Origin: an uncultured Acetatifactor sp.
GTDB taxonomy: Bacteria; Bacillota; Clostridia; Lachnospirales; Lachnospiraceae
Assembly: GCA_910586215.1 (NCBI GenBank)
Contig: CAJUGH010000004.1
Location: forward strand, 1-64,000
Length of the DNA stretch: 64,000 nucleotides
Reading direction: 5' to 3'
Shown here in pieces: positions 42,326 to 50,885 of the stretch (positions are counted from its first letter, which is position 1; the number at the start of each line of letters is the position of its first letter). Below the pieces are notes generated by a model. That model worked only from the letters and a program-made list of their open reading frames with translations. It made no database searches and had not been told where the DNA came from. The translations under genes and the position numbers were made by a program.

Positions 42326-43103
42326 TTCCCATCAACTCCTTTGCAAAATTTTCATAGGCTTTCGCCGCCGGGTTCTCCGGCTCGTACTCACAGATTGTCA
42401 TGCCGTATTCCACGGCCTCCGGCACCTTGATGGAGCGGGGGATGCTGCTTGTGAATATCCGCACCTTCTCCTCAAGGGCCTGCTGCAGCTGTGCCTTGAC
42501 CCGTCTGGATACCCTTGTCCGTTCGTTGTCCATGGTGATCAGGATGCCCTCAATTTCCAGCCCTGCATTGGCATGGCTCTTGATCCTGTGGAAAGCCCGC
42601 AGGAACTCCGCCATCCCCTCTACAGCCAGGGTTTCCGACTGGACAGGGATAATCAGGCTGTCGCAGCATATCATCACATTTATCATGGCCGTCCCCATTT
42701 TCGGCATCCCGTCAATGAGGATGTAATCGTACTGTTCCCTGATGGTGTCCACATATTCTTTCAGCTTGTACTCCGCAAAATCCGTATCGCACATCAGCTT
42801 GTCAAAGTTGTCTAACTTGTTATTGGCCGGAACCAGGTCAGCCCCGAATTCCGTCCTTATCATATATGCCTCCCTGTCCGGCAGTTCCTCATTCATGACG
42901 ATACATTTCAGGATGTCATAGATTGTCACCGAAAGCTGCTCAGGCGCCTCCACCCCGCATAATTTTGTTGTGTGCCTCTGTCCGTCAAAGTCGATCAATG
43001 CAACCCTGCATCCTCCCTTAGACAGCAGATAAGACAGGGTTGTTGCGGTCGTGGTCTTGCCCACGCCGCCTTTCCTGTTTACGATCCCTAAAACCTTGCC
43101 CAT
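42279..43103 (-). CDS. parA: ParA-family partition ATPase
   Basis: A protein of 274 residues with the deviant Walker A NRKGGVGKTTTAT at residues 9-21, LIDFDGQRHTTKL (A'), YILIDGMPKMG (B) and PVQSETLAVEGM. Leading gene of the long minus-strand transfer transcript. AGAGAAAGGAAGC precedes the ATG. It segregates the element with ParB. Confidence 0.93.
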   Translation of the reverse strand: MGKVLGIVNRKGGVGKTTTATTLSYLLSKGGCRVALIDFDGQRHTTKLCGVEAPEQLSVTIYDILKCIVMNEELPDREAYMIRTEFGADLVPANNKLDNFDKLMCDTDFAEYKLKEYVDTIREQYDYILIDGMPKMGTAMINVMICCDSLIIPVQSETLAVEGMAEFLRAFHRIKSHANAGLEIEGILITMDNERTRVSRRVKAQLQQALEEKVRIFTSSIPRSIKVPEAVEYGMTICEYEPENPAAKAYENFAKELMGNGGKDTENTGKKHIA

Positions 43104-43140
43104 TCTTTGCTTCCTTTCTCTCGTTAAATTTGTTATCTGG

Positions 43141-43176
43141 TTACATTTGATCTGGATAAAAGTAGGGTTTCAGCAC
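43141..43176 (-). promoter_or_regulatory. Possible 11-residue leader peptide before parA
   Basis: GTG CTG AAA CCC TAC TTT with stop TAA at 43141-43143 encodes MLKPYFYPDQM. AAAGGAGG stands 3 bases before the GTG (6 before CTG). No other gene uses this ribosome site; parA has its own downstream. It may be a translated leader that governs parA expression. Confidence 0.4.
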
Positions 43177-43197
43177 TTGCCTCCTTTCGCATAAATT

Positions 43198-43254
43198 AAA
43201 ATGGGGCCAAATCAACACTTCCATTTCCATGGAATATAGATTCAGCCCCATTTT
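43198..43254. terminator. Long hairpin near the ICE end
   Basis: AAAATGGGGC (43198-43207) pairs with GCCCCATTTT (43245-43254). Pairing extends inward with GATTT/GAATC across a mismatch. Symmetric A/T ends make it a likely bidirectional terminator that insulates parA from the flanking gene. A further hairpin GCCAAT/ATTGGC lies near 43,275. Confidence 0.5.
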
Positions 43255-43363
43255 GAGTATAACGACACCTGCCAATATCCCTAGCATTGGCGGATCCCGG
43301 CTATTCACATTCAGTTTTTCAATATAACAGCGCTGTCCTATCTACTCTCCTTAGAATAGCGAA

Positions 43364-43433
43364 AATAGGACTAAATCAATGAAATCGCTTCTATACAGCA
43401 AATCTCCTGACTTAGTCCTATTATAACCTCATC
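43364..43433. mobile_element. ICE right end with subterminal inverted repeat
   Basis: AATAGGACTAA (43364-43374) and TTAGTCCTATT (43412-43422) are perfect 11-bp inverted arms 37 bp apart. The second ends only a few bases from the point where the deacetylase frame departs from its family. They are candidate recombinase sites. The host bases there read TTTGATGA, compatible with the GA crossover used by large serine recombinases, but no recombinase is in the window. Confidence 0.5.
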
Positions 43434-43637
43434 ATCAAAAGTAATGGCAATCTTCTTGATCTCCTCCTGATCCGTCTTTTCCTCCTCCAGCCGTCCCGCC
43501 TCCCTGCCGTCTGCCGTTCCCCCTGTGCCCACGGAAGCCGCCTCCACACGGTTTTCCTGTTCTTTCAAGCCAAAAAACAGCAACCCAGCCATCAGATCAA
43601 ATAGCAGGATTGCCGTCATCCATTTTCTCATAGCCAT
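43428..43637 (-). pseudogene. Polysaccharide deacetylase, 5' fragment cut by the ICE
   Basis: About 70 residues: a membrane anchor (MRKWMTAILLFDLMAGLLFFGL), an acidic linker and KKIAITFDD, the first NodB motif (normally TFDDGP). After ITFDD the frame reads EVIIGLSQEICC, which is unlike the family and ends at a stop in the ICE tip. The remainder is presumably beyond the left end of the window. The intact protein would deacetylate a cell-wall polysaccharide. Confidence 0.75.
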
Positions 43638-43688
43638 ACCCCAGTCTCTGACTTCCTCCCTACAGTATATGCAGGATATGGGAATCCA

Positions 43689-45536
43689 TCACTCAAACTG
43701 GGCCTCATACAGTCTCCTGTACATACCGCCTTTCTTCATCAGTTCCCCATGGGTGCCCTGCTCCACCACCTCACCTGCGTCCACCACTAGGATCAGGTCT
43801 GCATTCTCGATGGTGGAAAGCCTGTGGGCGATCACGAAGCAGGTCTTGTCCTCCATTAGCTTGCGCATGGCCTTCTGGATCTGGCGTTCCGTACGGGTAT
43901 CTACATTGGAGGTAGCCTCATCCAGGATCAGCATCTTCGCATCCAGCAGCATGGCCCTGGCTATGGTGAGGAGTTGTTTCTGGCCCTTGGAGATATTGGT
44001 GCCCTCATCGGTCAGTATGGTGTCATACCCTTGCGGCAGCCTGCTGATAAAGGAGTGGATCCTGGCAGCCCTGGCAGCCTCCTCCACGCTGGCCCGGTCT
44101 GCATCCTCCCTGCCATATGCCAGGTTCTCGTAGATCGTGCCATAGAACAGCCAGGTATCCTGGAGGACCATGGCATAGGCCCGCCGCAGGCTGCTTCTGG
44201 TGAGATCCCGGATCCGTCTGCCGTCCACCAGGATCTCCCCCTCCTGCGGGTCATAGAAACGCATCAGCAGATTGATCAAGGTGGTCTTCCCTGCCCCTGT
44301 GGGACCCACGATGGCAATGAGCCTGCCAGGCGCTGCCGTCAAGCTTAGATCGCGGAGGATTGTCCTGCCAGGCTGGTAGCCAAAGGACACATGGGACAAG
44401 CGCACCTCACCACGCACATCCAGAAGTTCCCTGGCATCCTGGGCATCTTCAGGCTCCGGTGCCTCCTCCATAAGCCGGAACACCCGCTCTGCTGCTGCCA
44501 GCGCTGACTGTAATTCGCTGAAAATATTGGCAGCTTCATTGATGGGGCCGGAGAACTTCCGGGAATACAGTACAAAGGAAGAGATATCACCGATGCCCAT
44601 GGAACCTGCCAGGTACAGGATGGCACCGAATACGCTGATAAGGGACAAGGACAGATTGTTAATGAAGTTCACGCAGGGGCCTACGATGCTGCCATAATAT
44701 TCTGCCTGGTAATAGGCCTCCACCGCCTCCTTATTCCTTCCGTCAAACCGTTTCTGGGTGTACGCTTCCCTGCCATAGGCCTTCAGTGTCTTCTGTCCTG
44801 AGATCATCTCTTCCACAAAGCCATTCAGTTCTCCCAGCTTTGCAGACCGTCTCCTGAACAGGGGCCTGGTCTTGCCAGTGATGTATCTGGTGGTCAAGAT
44901 GGACAGAGGCACGGTGAAGGCAAACACCAGCACCAGCCTGGGAGATATTGTGACCATCATCACCAGGGCACCTGCCACCGTGATCACTGTGGTCAGAAGC
45001 TGTACCAGGTCATTGGAGAGGGAGGCATTCACCGTATCAATGTCATAGGAGATACGGCTGATAATATCCCCTGTCTGATGAATGTCAAAATATCCCACCG
45101 GCAGAGTCATGAGACGTTCAAACACATCCTGACGCATCTGGTACACCACTTTCCGGCTGATGGTCAGCATCAGCACCTGGAGACCATAGGACATGGCTGC
45201 AGAGATCACATAGAAGCCAGCCATCCAGGCAGCATAATAGCCAACCGCTGCAAAATCAACCGCTCCCCTGCCCGGTTCAATGGCACCGATACATAGCCCT
45301 GTAAGCTTAGGACCCACCAGGGAGAAGAGGTTGCTGCCCAGGGTACAGACGGCGGCCAGAACCAGCAGCCATTTGTAGCGCAGCATATAGGCGGCCAGTT
45401 TCCGGATCGTCCTGCCGGAATACCGCCTGCCCTGGTCACTTCTGCCAGAATACTCCCTGCCCTGGCGGGCTTTCCTAGCTGTATCCTTTTCTTTTGAATT
45501 CTCATTTTCCACATGAGTACCCTCGGCCATTGTCAT
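43689..45536 (-). CDS. ABC exporter half-transporter with the canonical catalytic site
   Basis: A transmembrane domain of six helices is followed by an ATPase with Walker A IVGPTGAGKTTLINLL, signature NISKGQKQLLTIARAML and LILDEATSNVDTRTE. The N-terminal 50 residues are basic. It pairs with the protein at 45889 as a heterodimer (TM287/288 type), where this half keeps the catalytic Glu. It probably exports a drug or peptide. The start ATG 45536 has AGGAG in front. It lies downstream of its partner, so both share a transcript. Confidence 0.9.
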   Translation of the reverse strand: MTMAEGTHVENENSKEKDTARKARQGREYSGRSDQGRRYSGRTIRKLAAYMLRYKWLLVLAAVCTLGSNLFSLVGPKLTGLCIGAIEPGRGAVDFAAVGYYAAWMAGFYVISAAMSYGLQVLMLTISRKVVYQMRQDVFERLMTLPVGYFDIHQTGDIISRISYDIDTVNASLSNDLVQLLTTVITVAGALVMMVTISPRLVLVFAFTVPLSILTTRYITGKTRPLFRRRSAKLGELNGFVEEMISGQKTLKAYGREAYTQKRFDGRNKEAVEAYYQAEYYGSIVGPCVNFINNLSLSLISVFGAILYLAGSMGIGDISSFVLYSRKFSGPINEAANIFSELQSALAAAERVFRLMEEAPEPEDAQDARELLDVRGEVRLSHVSFGYQPGRTILRDLSLTAAPGRLIAIVGPTGAGKTTLINLLMRFYDPQEGEILVDGRRIRDLTRSSLRRAYAMVLQDTWLFYGTIYENLAYGREDADRASVEEAARAARIHSFISRLPQGYDTILTDEGTNISKGQKQLLTIARAMLLDAKMLILDEATSNVDTRTERQIQKAMRKLMEDKTCFVIAHRLSTIENADLILVVDAGEVVEQGTHGELMKKGGMYRRLYEAQFE

Positions 45537-45672
45537 TCTCACTCCTGCTTTTCCTGTGCCTGCGTTGCGTCTGCCAGTTCACACTTAAGATATATTCCTC
45601 TCCCACCTGGTACACCAGATCTCCGCTGCGGTGATTCTCCTTGATTTCTGCCACTGCCTCTCCATCCAGGTA

Positions 45673-45807
45673 TTACCTGACCGCCGGAGGAAATACTATC
45701 TTCTGTACTGCCTGCATTTCTTCCATTGTCCCCATTTCCTCTATCCTCTGCATTGTTTCTATCGCCTGCATTGCATTTACCGTCTGCATTGCCTTACTTG
45801 CCTGCAT
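45673..45807 (-). CDS. Candidate small hexapeptide-repeat protein between the ABC halves
   Basis: A 44-residue frame built from six 18-bp repeats: MQASKA, MQTVNA, MQAIET, MQRIEE, MGTMEE, MQAVQK, then IVFPPAVR and stop. The ribosome site is weak (AAGGACA). The repeats (45701-45808) are clear at DNA level (each AATGCA-start), so the tract is either a small protein or the remains of a repeat-bearing gene. Confidence 0.3.
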   Translation of the reverse strand: MQASKAMQTVNAMQAIETMQRIEEMGTMEEMQAVQKIVFPPAVR

Positions 45808-45888
45808 TGTCCTTATAGGCTTATATCCCTTTTCCCCTTTTTCTCTCTGTCACGCTGCACCCCCTGGAAACTACAAAAAGCGCTGCCC

Positions 45889-47715
45889 TCACATCTCCCC
45901 GGTCTGTATCCGGCTGATCTCTGCATAGACACTACAGCTTTCCAGCAGTTCCCCATGGGTACCATAGCCAATGGGAACACCGCCTTCCAGCACCAGGATA
46001 TGGTCCGCACTGCGGATGGAACTGACCCGCTGTGCTATAATCACCAGTGTGGTGTCCGGCAGGAACTGCCGGATGCCCTTTCTCAACTCTGCATCCGTGC
46101 GGTAGTCCAGGGCGCTGGAGGAGTCATCCAGGATCAAGATCTCTGGTTTTGCCGCCAGGGCCCTGGCAATCAGCACCCGCTGTTTCTGCCCGCCGCTTAG
46201 GTTGGCCCCCTTGATGTTCAGTCCTTCTTCCTCCCTGCCTTCCTTTCCCTCCACGAACTCCCTGGCCCTGGCATACAGCAGGGCCTCCTGTACCTGTTCT
46301 GCAGACATCGGACGTCCCAGGGTTACATTTCCGGCGATTGTATCTTCGAATATGGTATCGTTCTGGAATACCACGCCGAATTTTGCTTTCAACGCAGAGG
46401 GTTCATAAGTACGGACATCCCGGCCTGCCACCAGGATGCGGCCCTGGTCAGCATCGTACAGCCGCATCAGCAGATGGATAATGGTGGATTTGCCGGAGCC
46501 AGTCTCCCCGATGATCCCCAGGGTCTCCCCCTTCTTGATACAAAAAGACAGGTCAGTGATGTCTGGCTCTCCTTTCTTGGAATAGGAAAAGGACACATGG
46601 TCAAAACAGATCTCCACAGCCTCTCTTTCCTGTATTCCGGCCATATCCTGGCGGCCTTCTGTCTGACCGGCACCCTGCCCAGTCTCGTCTGGAATTCTGT
46701 CTGTATCCTGGCGGCCTTCCATCCTTCTGCTGCCCAGCCCCTCTTCTTCCTGCCCCATCACTTTCATGTCCTCCCCGCATTCCAGCACCTGCCAGATGCG
46801 GTTGCCGGAAGCAATGGCTTTAGACAACACGGTAAACATCTTGGAGATGGACATCATGGCATTCAAGATAATGGTAAAATAGGTGGTAAACGCCAGAATC
46901 TTCCCCACCTCGGATATTCCGCCATTCACCCGGACGGCCCCCACCAGGATCACCCCCACCAGTCCCAGGTTCAGCAATATGGTCATGGACGGGTTGATCA
47001 GCGCCATGACCATACCGTTTTTCCGTTCCCGCTCCACCACTTCCCGGTTGATGCTGCGGAATTTCTCCGTCTCATAGTCTGTCTTGGAAAGGGCCTTGAT
47101 CACCCGGATCCCGGCGATATCCTCCCGCACCAGGCGCACAAAACGGTCATTGGCCTCCTGGAGTCCCCCATACATAGGGATGCTGCGCCGGGACACATAT
47201 ATCGTGATGAATCCCAGCACAGGCAGGGTGGCCAGCAGCACACAGGCCATGGCCACATCCAGGGTGAAGGTGACACAGATGCCCCCTACCAGCAGGATCG
47301 GGGCACGGACCCCCAGCCGCTGGATCCTTCCCAGCATCTGATGGACATTGTAGGTATCCGAGGTCATCCTTGAGATCAAGGAAGGCTTGGTATATTCATC
47401 TGCCCTGGCTGCGGACAAGCCCATGGTCTTCTCAAATAGGTCATGGCGGATTACCTCCGTGGCATCGCTGGCTACCCTGGAGGCCATGCGGTTGGCAATG
47501 ATGTTGAAGGAAACTGCCAGAAGGGAACAGAGCAGCATCAGCCCGCCCCAGGCAAACACTGCCCCCCTGTTTCTGGCCGGGATCACCACATCGATGATAT
47601 GTGCCAGGATGTAGGGGATGAAGAGATCCATGATGGTTCCCACGAATTTGATGGAAACCCCTATCCCCATCCTGCCATAATAAGGTCTCATGTACCGCAA
47701 AACCAGTTGTTTCAT
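45889..47715 (-). CDS. ABC exporter half-transporter with a degenerate catalytic site
   Basis: A protein of 608 residues. Six transmembrane helices at residues 1-320 are followed by a linker of about 60 residues with repeated GRQD and an ATPase: IIGETGSGKSTIIHLL, signature NLSGGQKQRVLIARALA and LILDDSSSALDYRTD. The catalytic Glu after Walker B is Asp, as in the non-catalytic half of heterodimeric exporters. It is upstream of the partner at 43689. The start follows GGAGAAATGACAG. Confidence 0.9.
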   Translation of the reverse strand: MKQLVLRYMRPYYGRMGIGVSIKFVGTIMDLFIPYILAHIIDVVIPARNRGAVFAWGGLMLLCSLLAVSFNIIANRMASRVASDATEVIRHDLFEKTMGLSAARADEYTKPSLISRMTSDTYNVHQMLGRIQRLGVRAPILLVGGICVTFTLDVAMACVLLATLPVLGFITIYVSRRSIPMYGGLQEANDRFVRLVREDIAGIRVIKALSKTDYETEKFRSINREVVERERKNGMVMALINPSMTILLNLGLVGVILVGAVRVNGGISEVGKILAFTTYFTIILNAMMSISKMFTVLSKAIASGNRIWQVLECGEDMKVMGQEEEGLGSRRMEGRQDTDRIPDETGQGAGQTEGRQDMAGIQEREAVEICFDHVSFSYSKKGEPDITDLSFCIKKGETLGIIGETGSGKSTIIHLLMRLYDADQGRILVAGRDVRTYEPSALKAKFGVVFQNDTIFEDTIAGNVTLGRPMSAEQVQEALLYARAREFVEGKEGREEEGLNIKGANLSGGQKQRVLIARALAAKPEILILDDSSSALDYRTDAELRKGIRQFLPDTTLVIIAQRVSSIRSADHILVLEGGVPIGYGTHGELLESCSVYAEISRIQTGEM

Positions 47716-47887
47716 CTGTCATTTCTCCTGTGGATCTGCCTATGCCTATTTTTGTAACAATTCAGACAGGACACTGAACTGTTATATATTTTTCAGTATA
47801 ACAGGCCGGACTTTTTCATGCAATGGTGTATCCTGTCCTCATGACCAGGCATGGCCAGGCAAGTCATCTGGCTAAAAGGATATGCGA

Positions 47888-49438
47888 CTAATCCATATGT
47901 AGCCTGAGAACCTCCACCGCTTCCCCTGTGTCCTGCACAGTCACCTGGCCTCCTACATTTTCCTGGAAATATGCCAGGGAATCCCTTCCCTGGGGCAGTA
48001 TCCCTGTCTGGAAAGGGCCAGTGCCATACAGGGCATCCTCCCATGCCCCGCTGTGTCTGTAACGCCCTGCATATCTCTCCCCCTCCCTGCCATAGACTGC
48101 CAGCAGTACATCCAGGGTGTCCCAGCCTTCAAAGGCCGCCAGTACCAGCCGTTCCCCGTCAAAGAGGCATTCCTGCTCCCTGGGAAAGGGATCCACCCGG
48201 GACCATCCCTCCCGGCCCGTCCACACGTACTCCCCTTCCTTCTTTCCCGGAAAACGCCCGCTGCACCACAGTTCATATTGCCCGTCCTCCTCTGTCACAA
48301 AGGAAAACCTGTTGTCACTCCATGTCACCAGAAGGCCACCTGCCCCAGACTGCACGGCACAGACCTCGGGCAGCGCCATCTCCAGTTCCAGATCCAGGTC
48401 TTCCAGGTACAGGCCGTCCCAGGCGGTTTCCCCTGTATCGGATGCCATCTCCTGCCCCAGGAAAATCTGCTGCCTTAGGACCGGGATTCCTGCCTCCAGG
48501 CTATAGACCAGGAGACTGTACCCTGTTCCTTCCCCCGCAACCAGGTACAGGTATCCCTTTTCCTCCTCCAACAACATCCCCTGGGGCACGGCCCCTCCCG
48601 GCAGGCCACAGACCTTTTCCATCCCGGTTAGGTCCACCTGGAGCCAGGACTTCTCCCTGACAAAAGGCAGGTAAAAGATACCGCCATTCTCTCCCAGATC
48701 CATTCGTCTTCCCGTATCTGCCTCTTCCATGCAGAAGGCGTAATAGCACCCATCCTCCCCAAAGGCTGAGGCATCCGCTATCCCACTGCCCCGGAAGCCC
48801 GCCTTCTTCCTCCCCACCAGGGAAATGACATTCCCCTCCTGGTCTTTTTCCACGGTGATCTCCAACATATCCTCTGACACCGGGATCTGGAACAGGTTCA
48901 TGAGATATGCCAGGGCCTGTCCGTAATCCCCCAGGTATTCCACGCTGTTGCCTGTTATCTCAAAGCTGACAGGATACCAGGCATAGTAATCCCCGATCCG
49001 GACAGCCTCCACATGTACTTCCCCGGCTGCCGTGTGGTCCATCACAGCCTGGGCGATGCAGGGATAGGGCATGTCATCGGCACAGACCACCATGGGGCTG
49101 TGGGTGATACCTGTCCCATAGTCCGATGCATAGAGAAAATCTGCTTCTGCTACGTCTTCCACCGTCCGGTACCAGCTAATTTTCCGGGGAGAGTAGGTAA
49201 ACACACTCTCTGCCTCCTGGCCGCTTCCTATGGTTAACTCTGTATCCCACAACAATTGCCTGTCCCAGTGGGAAGCCACACCCAGGGTAACGCCCCGGGC
49301 TGCCTCCGGATCCCCTGCCAGGATTTCCTGGGTGATTCTTATATCTTCTTTTCCACGACTAATCTCCCGCCAGATAAAGGGCAGCCACAACAGCACCAGT
49401 CCCATACAGCAACAGAATACCAGCATACTTTTCTTCAT
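47888..49438 (-). CDS. Large membrane-anchored protein of the ABC operon, unknown
   Basis: A protein of 516 residues with one N-terminal membrane anchor (MLVFCCCMGLVLLWLPFIW) and a large outside domain with many short beta strands and no recognised family. VFTYSPRKISWYRTVED, SGIADASAFGEDGCYYAF and GEYVWTGREGWSRVD are typical stretches. It is the last gene of the YtrA-controlled operon, so it may bind the transporter's substrate or sense it. That is inference. Confidence 0.65.
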   Translation of the reverse strand: MKKSMLVFCCCMGLVLLWLPFIWREISRGKEDIRITQEILAGDPEAARGVTLGVASHWDRQLLWDTELTIGSGQEAESVFTYSPRKISWYRTVEDVAEADFLYASDYGTGITHSPMVVCADDMPYPCIAQAVMDHTAAGEVHVEAVRIGDYYAWYPVSFEITGNSVEYLGDYGQALAYLMNLFQIPVSEDMLEITVEKDQEGNVISLVGRKKAGFRGSGIADASAFGEDGCYYAFCMEEADTGRRMDLGENGGIFYLPFVREKSWLQVDLTGMEKVCGLPGGAVPQGMLLEEEKGYLYLVAGEGTGYSLLVYSLEAGIPVLRQQIFLGQEMASDTGETAWDGLYLEDLDLELEMALPEVCAVQSGAGGLLVTWSDNRFSFVTEEDGQYELWCSGRFPGKKEGEYVWTGREGWSRVDPFPREQECLFDGERLVLAAFEGWDTLDVLLAVYGREGERYAGRYRHSGAWEDALYGTGPFQTGILPQGRDSLAYFQENVGGQVTVQDTGEAVEVLRLHMD

Positions 49439-49528
49439 ATATATTCCCCCGTGTCCGCTTCAGCGACACAAACAATGGAAGAGCTTGAAATCACTTGGCG
49501 AGGTCTTATTCGAGCTTAGTGATTTCCT
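49439..49528 (-). repeat. Hairpins between the ATPase and the anchored protein
   Basis: GAAATCACT/AGTGATTTC surrounds a 22-base loop, and GTGTC...GACAC lies beside it. Neither has a U-tract on the minus strand. Confidence 0.35.
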
Positions 49529-50257
49529 TTACACTTCCAGCACCCTGCCCACCCGGTCTGCACGGTAGCCGTAAGCCTCCTTCACGTAAGCAGACAATGC
49601 CTTGCCCTGTTCCTCCAATTCCAGCGTGGTCTGATCCCCGATGATCCTTCCCTGCCGCAACAGCACTGCCCGTCCGATGAACCGCTCCACCTCCTCAACC
49701 AGGTGGGTGGCGAGAAGAATCGTCTCATCTGGCCCTAAGATCCCCAGCAGCACCTTGTAGAAATCCTCCCGGTTGAACACATCATTTCCCACAAAAGGCT
49801 CATCCATCAGAATATATCCTGCCCCCTGGCACAAGGCCAGAATCACCTCAAACTGATTCTGCTGTCCTGCAGAGTAATTCTTCAAAGCCACCTTTCCCGG
49901 CAGTTCAAAGAAATCCATCAGCATCCGAAACCTCTTGTGCCGGAATGTGCCGAAATGCATCTGGTAAAATGCTGCGTGGGATTCTGCTGTCAGATTGGGG
50001 AAAAAAGAATGCTCACAGGTGGCATAGGACAATCTGGCTATCGTATGCCTGTCCACTGGCTTCCCATCCAGCAGGATCTCCCCCTGGCATGGCAGGAATC
50101 CCAGGATACATTTCAGCAGGGTGGTCTTCCCTGCGCCGTTCTCCCCGAACAGTCCCACGATCTCTCCCAGACCGATCTCCAGGTTCACATCATACAGGGC
50201 CTGCCTGCTGCCCATCCTGTCATAATATGTCTTCTGCAACTGCTTGACTTCCAGCAT
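49529..50257 (-). CDS. ABC transporter ATPase
   Basis: A protein of 242 residues. Walker A LFGENGAGKTTLLKCIL, signature NYSAGQQNQFEVILAL and Walker B GYILMDEPFVGND, with His in LATHLVEE. It is most like YtrB/BcrA-type ATPases in operons headed by a YtrA regulator. It likely works with the membrane proteins at 50300 and 50886 to export an antibiotic or cell-wall-active compound. The start is GGAGGGC-preceded. Confidence 0.88.
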   Translation of the reverse strand: MLEVKQLQKTYYDRMGSRQALYDVNLEIGLGEIVGLFGENGAGKTTLLKCILGFLPCQGEILLDGKPVDRHTIARLSYATCEHSFFPNLTAESHAAFYQMHFGTFRHKRFRMLMDFFELPGKVALKNYSAGQQNQFEVILALCQGAGYILMDEPFVGNDVFNREDFYKVLLGILGPDETILLATHLVEEVERFIGRAVLLRQGRIIGDQTTLELEEQGKALSAYVKEAYGYRADRVGRVLEV

Positions 50258-50299
50258 ATATGCCCTCCTATCCCCAAAAGCTGTCTCCTACCCATATCT

Positions 50300-50797
50300 T
50301 CACCAGAAGCGTGGCATGCATTCTCCAGGTATCACCATCCTATAGATTCCATAATAGAGCCATGACAGCATCCCCTGCACCACCACTCCTACGCCCATGC
50401 CCAGAAGCGGCGCCTGTACACAACTTCTATGAAATACCCCGCCATCCGGCAGACGGCGCATCAGGTAGATACTCCTGGTATCCCGGCAGTAATACCTGTA
50501 ATGCACCACAACCATAACTGCCAGGAACAGGTAGAAGGGAAGAAACCATCCCATATATCCCACGGATAGCTGGAGAAAAGAGGCCACCTTCTCCCCAGGG
50601 CACAGAAGCTTTTCCCCGGCACTTCTGTCCAGATAATACAGCCCCTCCCAGACACCATGAAGACGCTGGAAAAAGCCCAGACTTCCAATTACTCCGCCGG
50701 CCAGCAGCACTGCCGCCATCCCCCTCTCCTTTTCATAGGGATATCCGGGCGGAAACAGTTCCTTCAGGCGGTTCCACCTCCACCTTCCTCTTCCCAT
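50300..50797 (-). CDS. Polytopic membrane protein (ABC permease-like)
   Basis: A protein of 165 residues with membrane segments (AAVLLAGGVIGSLGFFQRL, YMGWFLPFYLFLAVMVVVHYRYY, PLLGMGVGVVVQGMLSWLYYGIY). ATG 50797 follows AAAGGAGAACGT; the longer frame overlaps the upstream gene and is rejected. A permease or membrane component of the same ABC operon. Confidence 0.7.
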   Translation of the reverse strand: MGRGRWRWNRLKELFPPGYPYEKERGMAAVLLAGGVIGSLGFFQRLHGVWEGLYYLDRSAGEKLLCPGEKVASFLQLSVGYMGWFLPFYLFLAVMVVVHYRYYCRDTRSIYLMRRLPDGGVFHRSCVQAPLLGMGVGVVVQGMLSWLYYGIYRMVIPGECMPRFW

Positions 50798-50885
50798 ACG
50801 TTCTCCTTTCCAGGGAAGTCCCTGCAGGATGTCTCTATTGTCTCTGCCGTATTCCGGCCTTCCCGCCCCCTCGGCTACCTGCCGC

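Larger units (their letters stand above)
1..43432. mobile_element. Integrative and conjugative element, right-hand part
   Basis: This is an almost continuous minus-strand module with conjugation genes (MobP3-type relaxase, VirD4, VirB4, VirB6-like, PrgI), ParA/ParB, a Toprim primase-like protein and a DarB-like giant protein. It also holds a Tad pilus set and regulatory genes. The right boundary is inferred at about 43,428-43,433, where a polysaccharide deacetylase frame stops matching its family right after ITFDD. An 11-bp inverted repeat lies just inside that point. No integrase or left end is visible, so the element continues left of the window. No antibiotic-resistance cargo was recognised. 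Confidence 0.85.
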
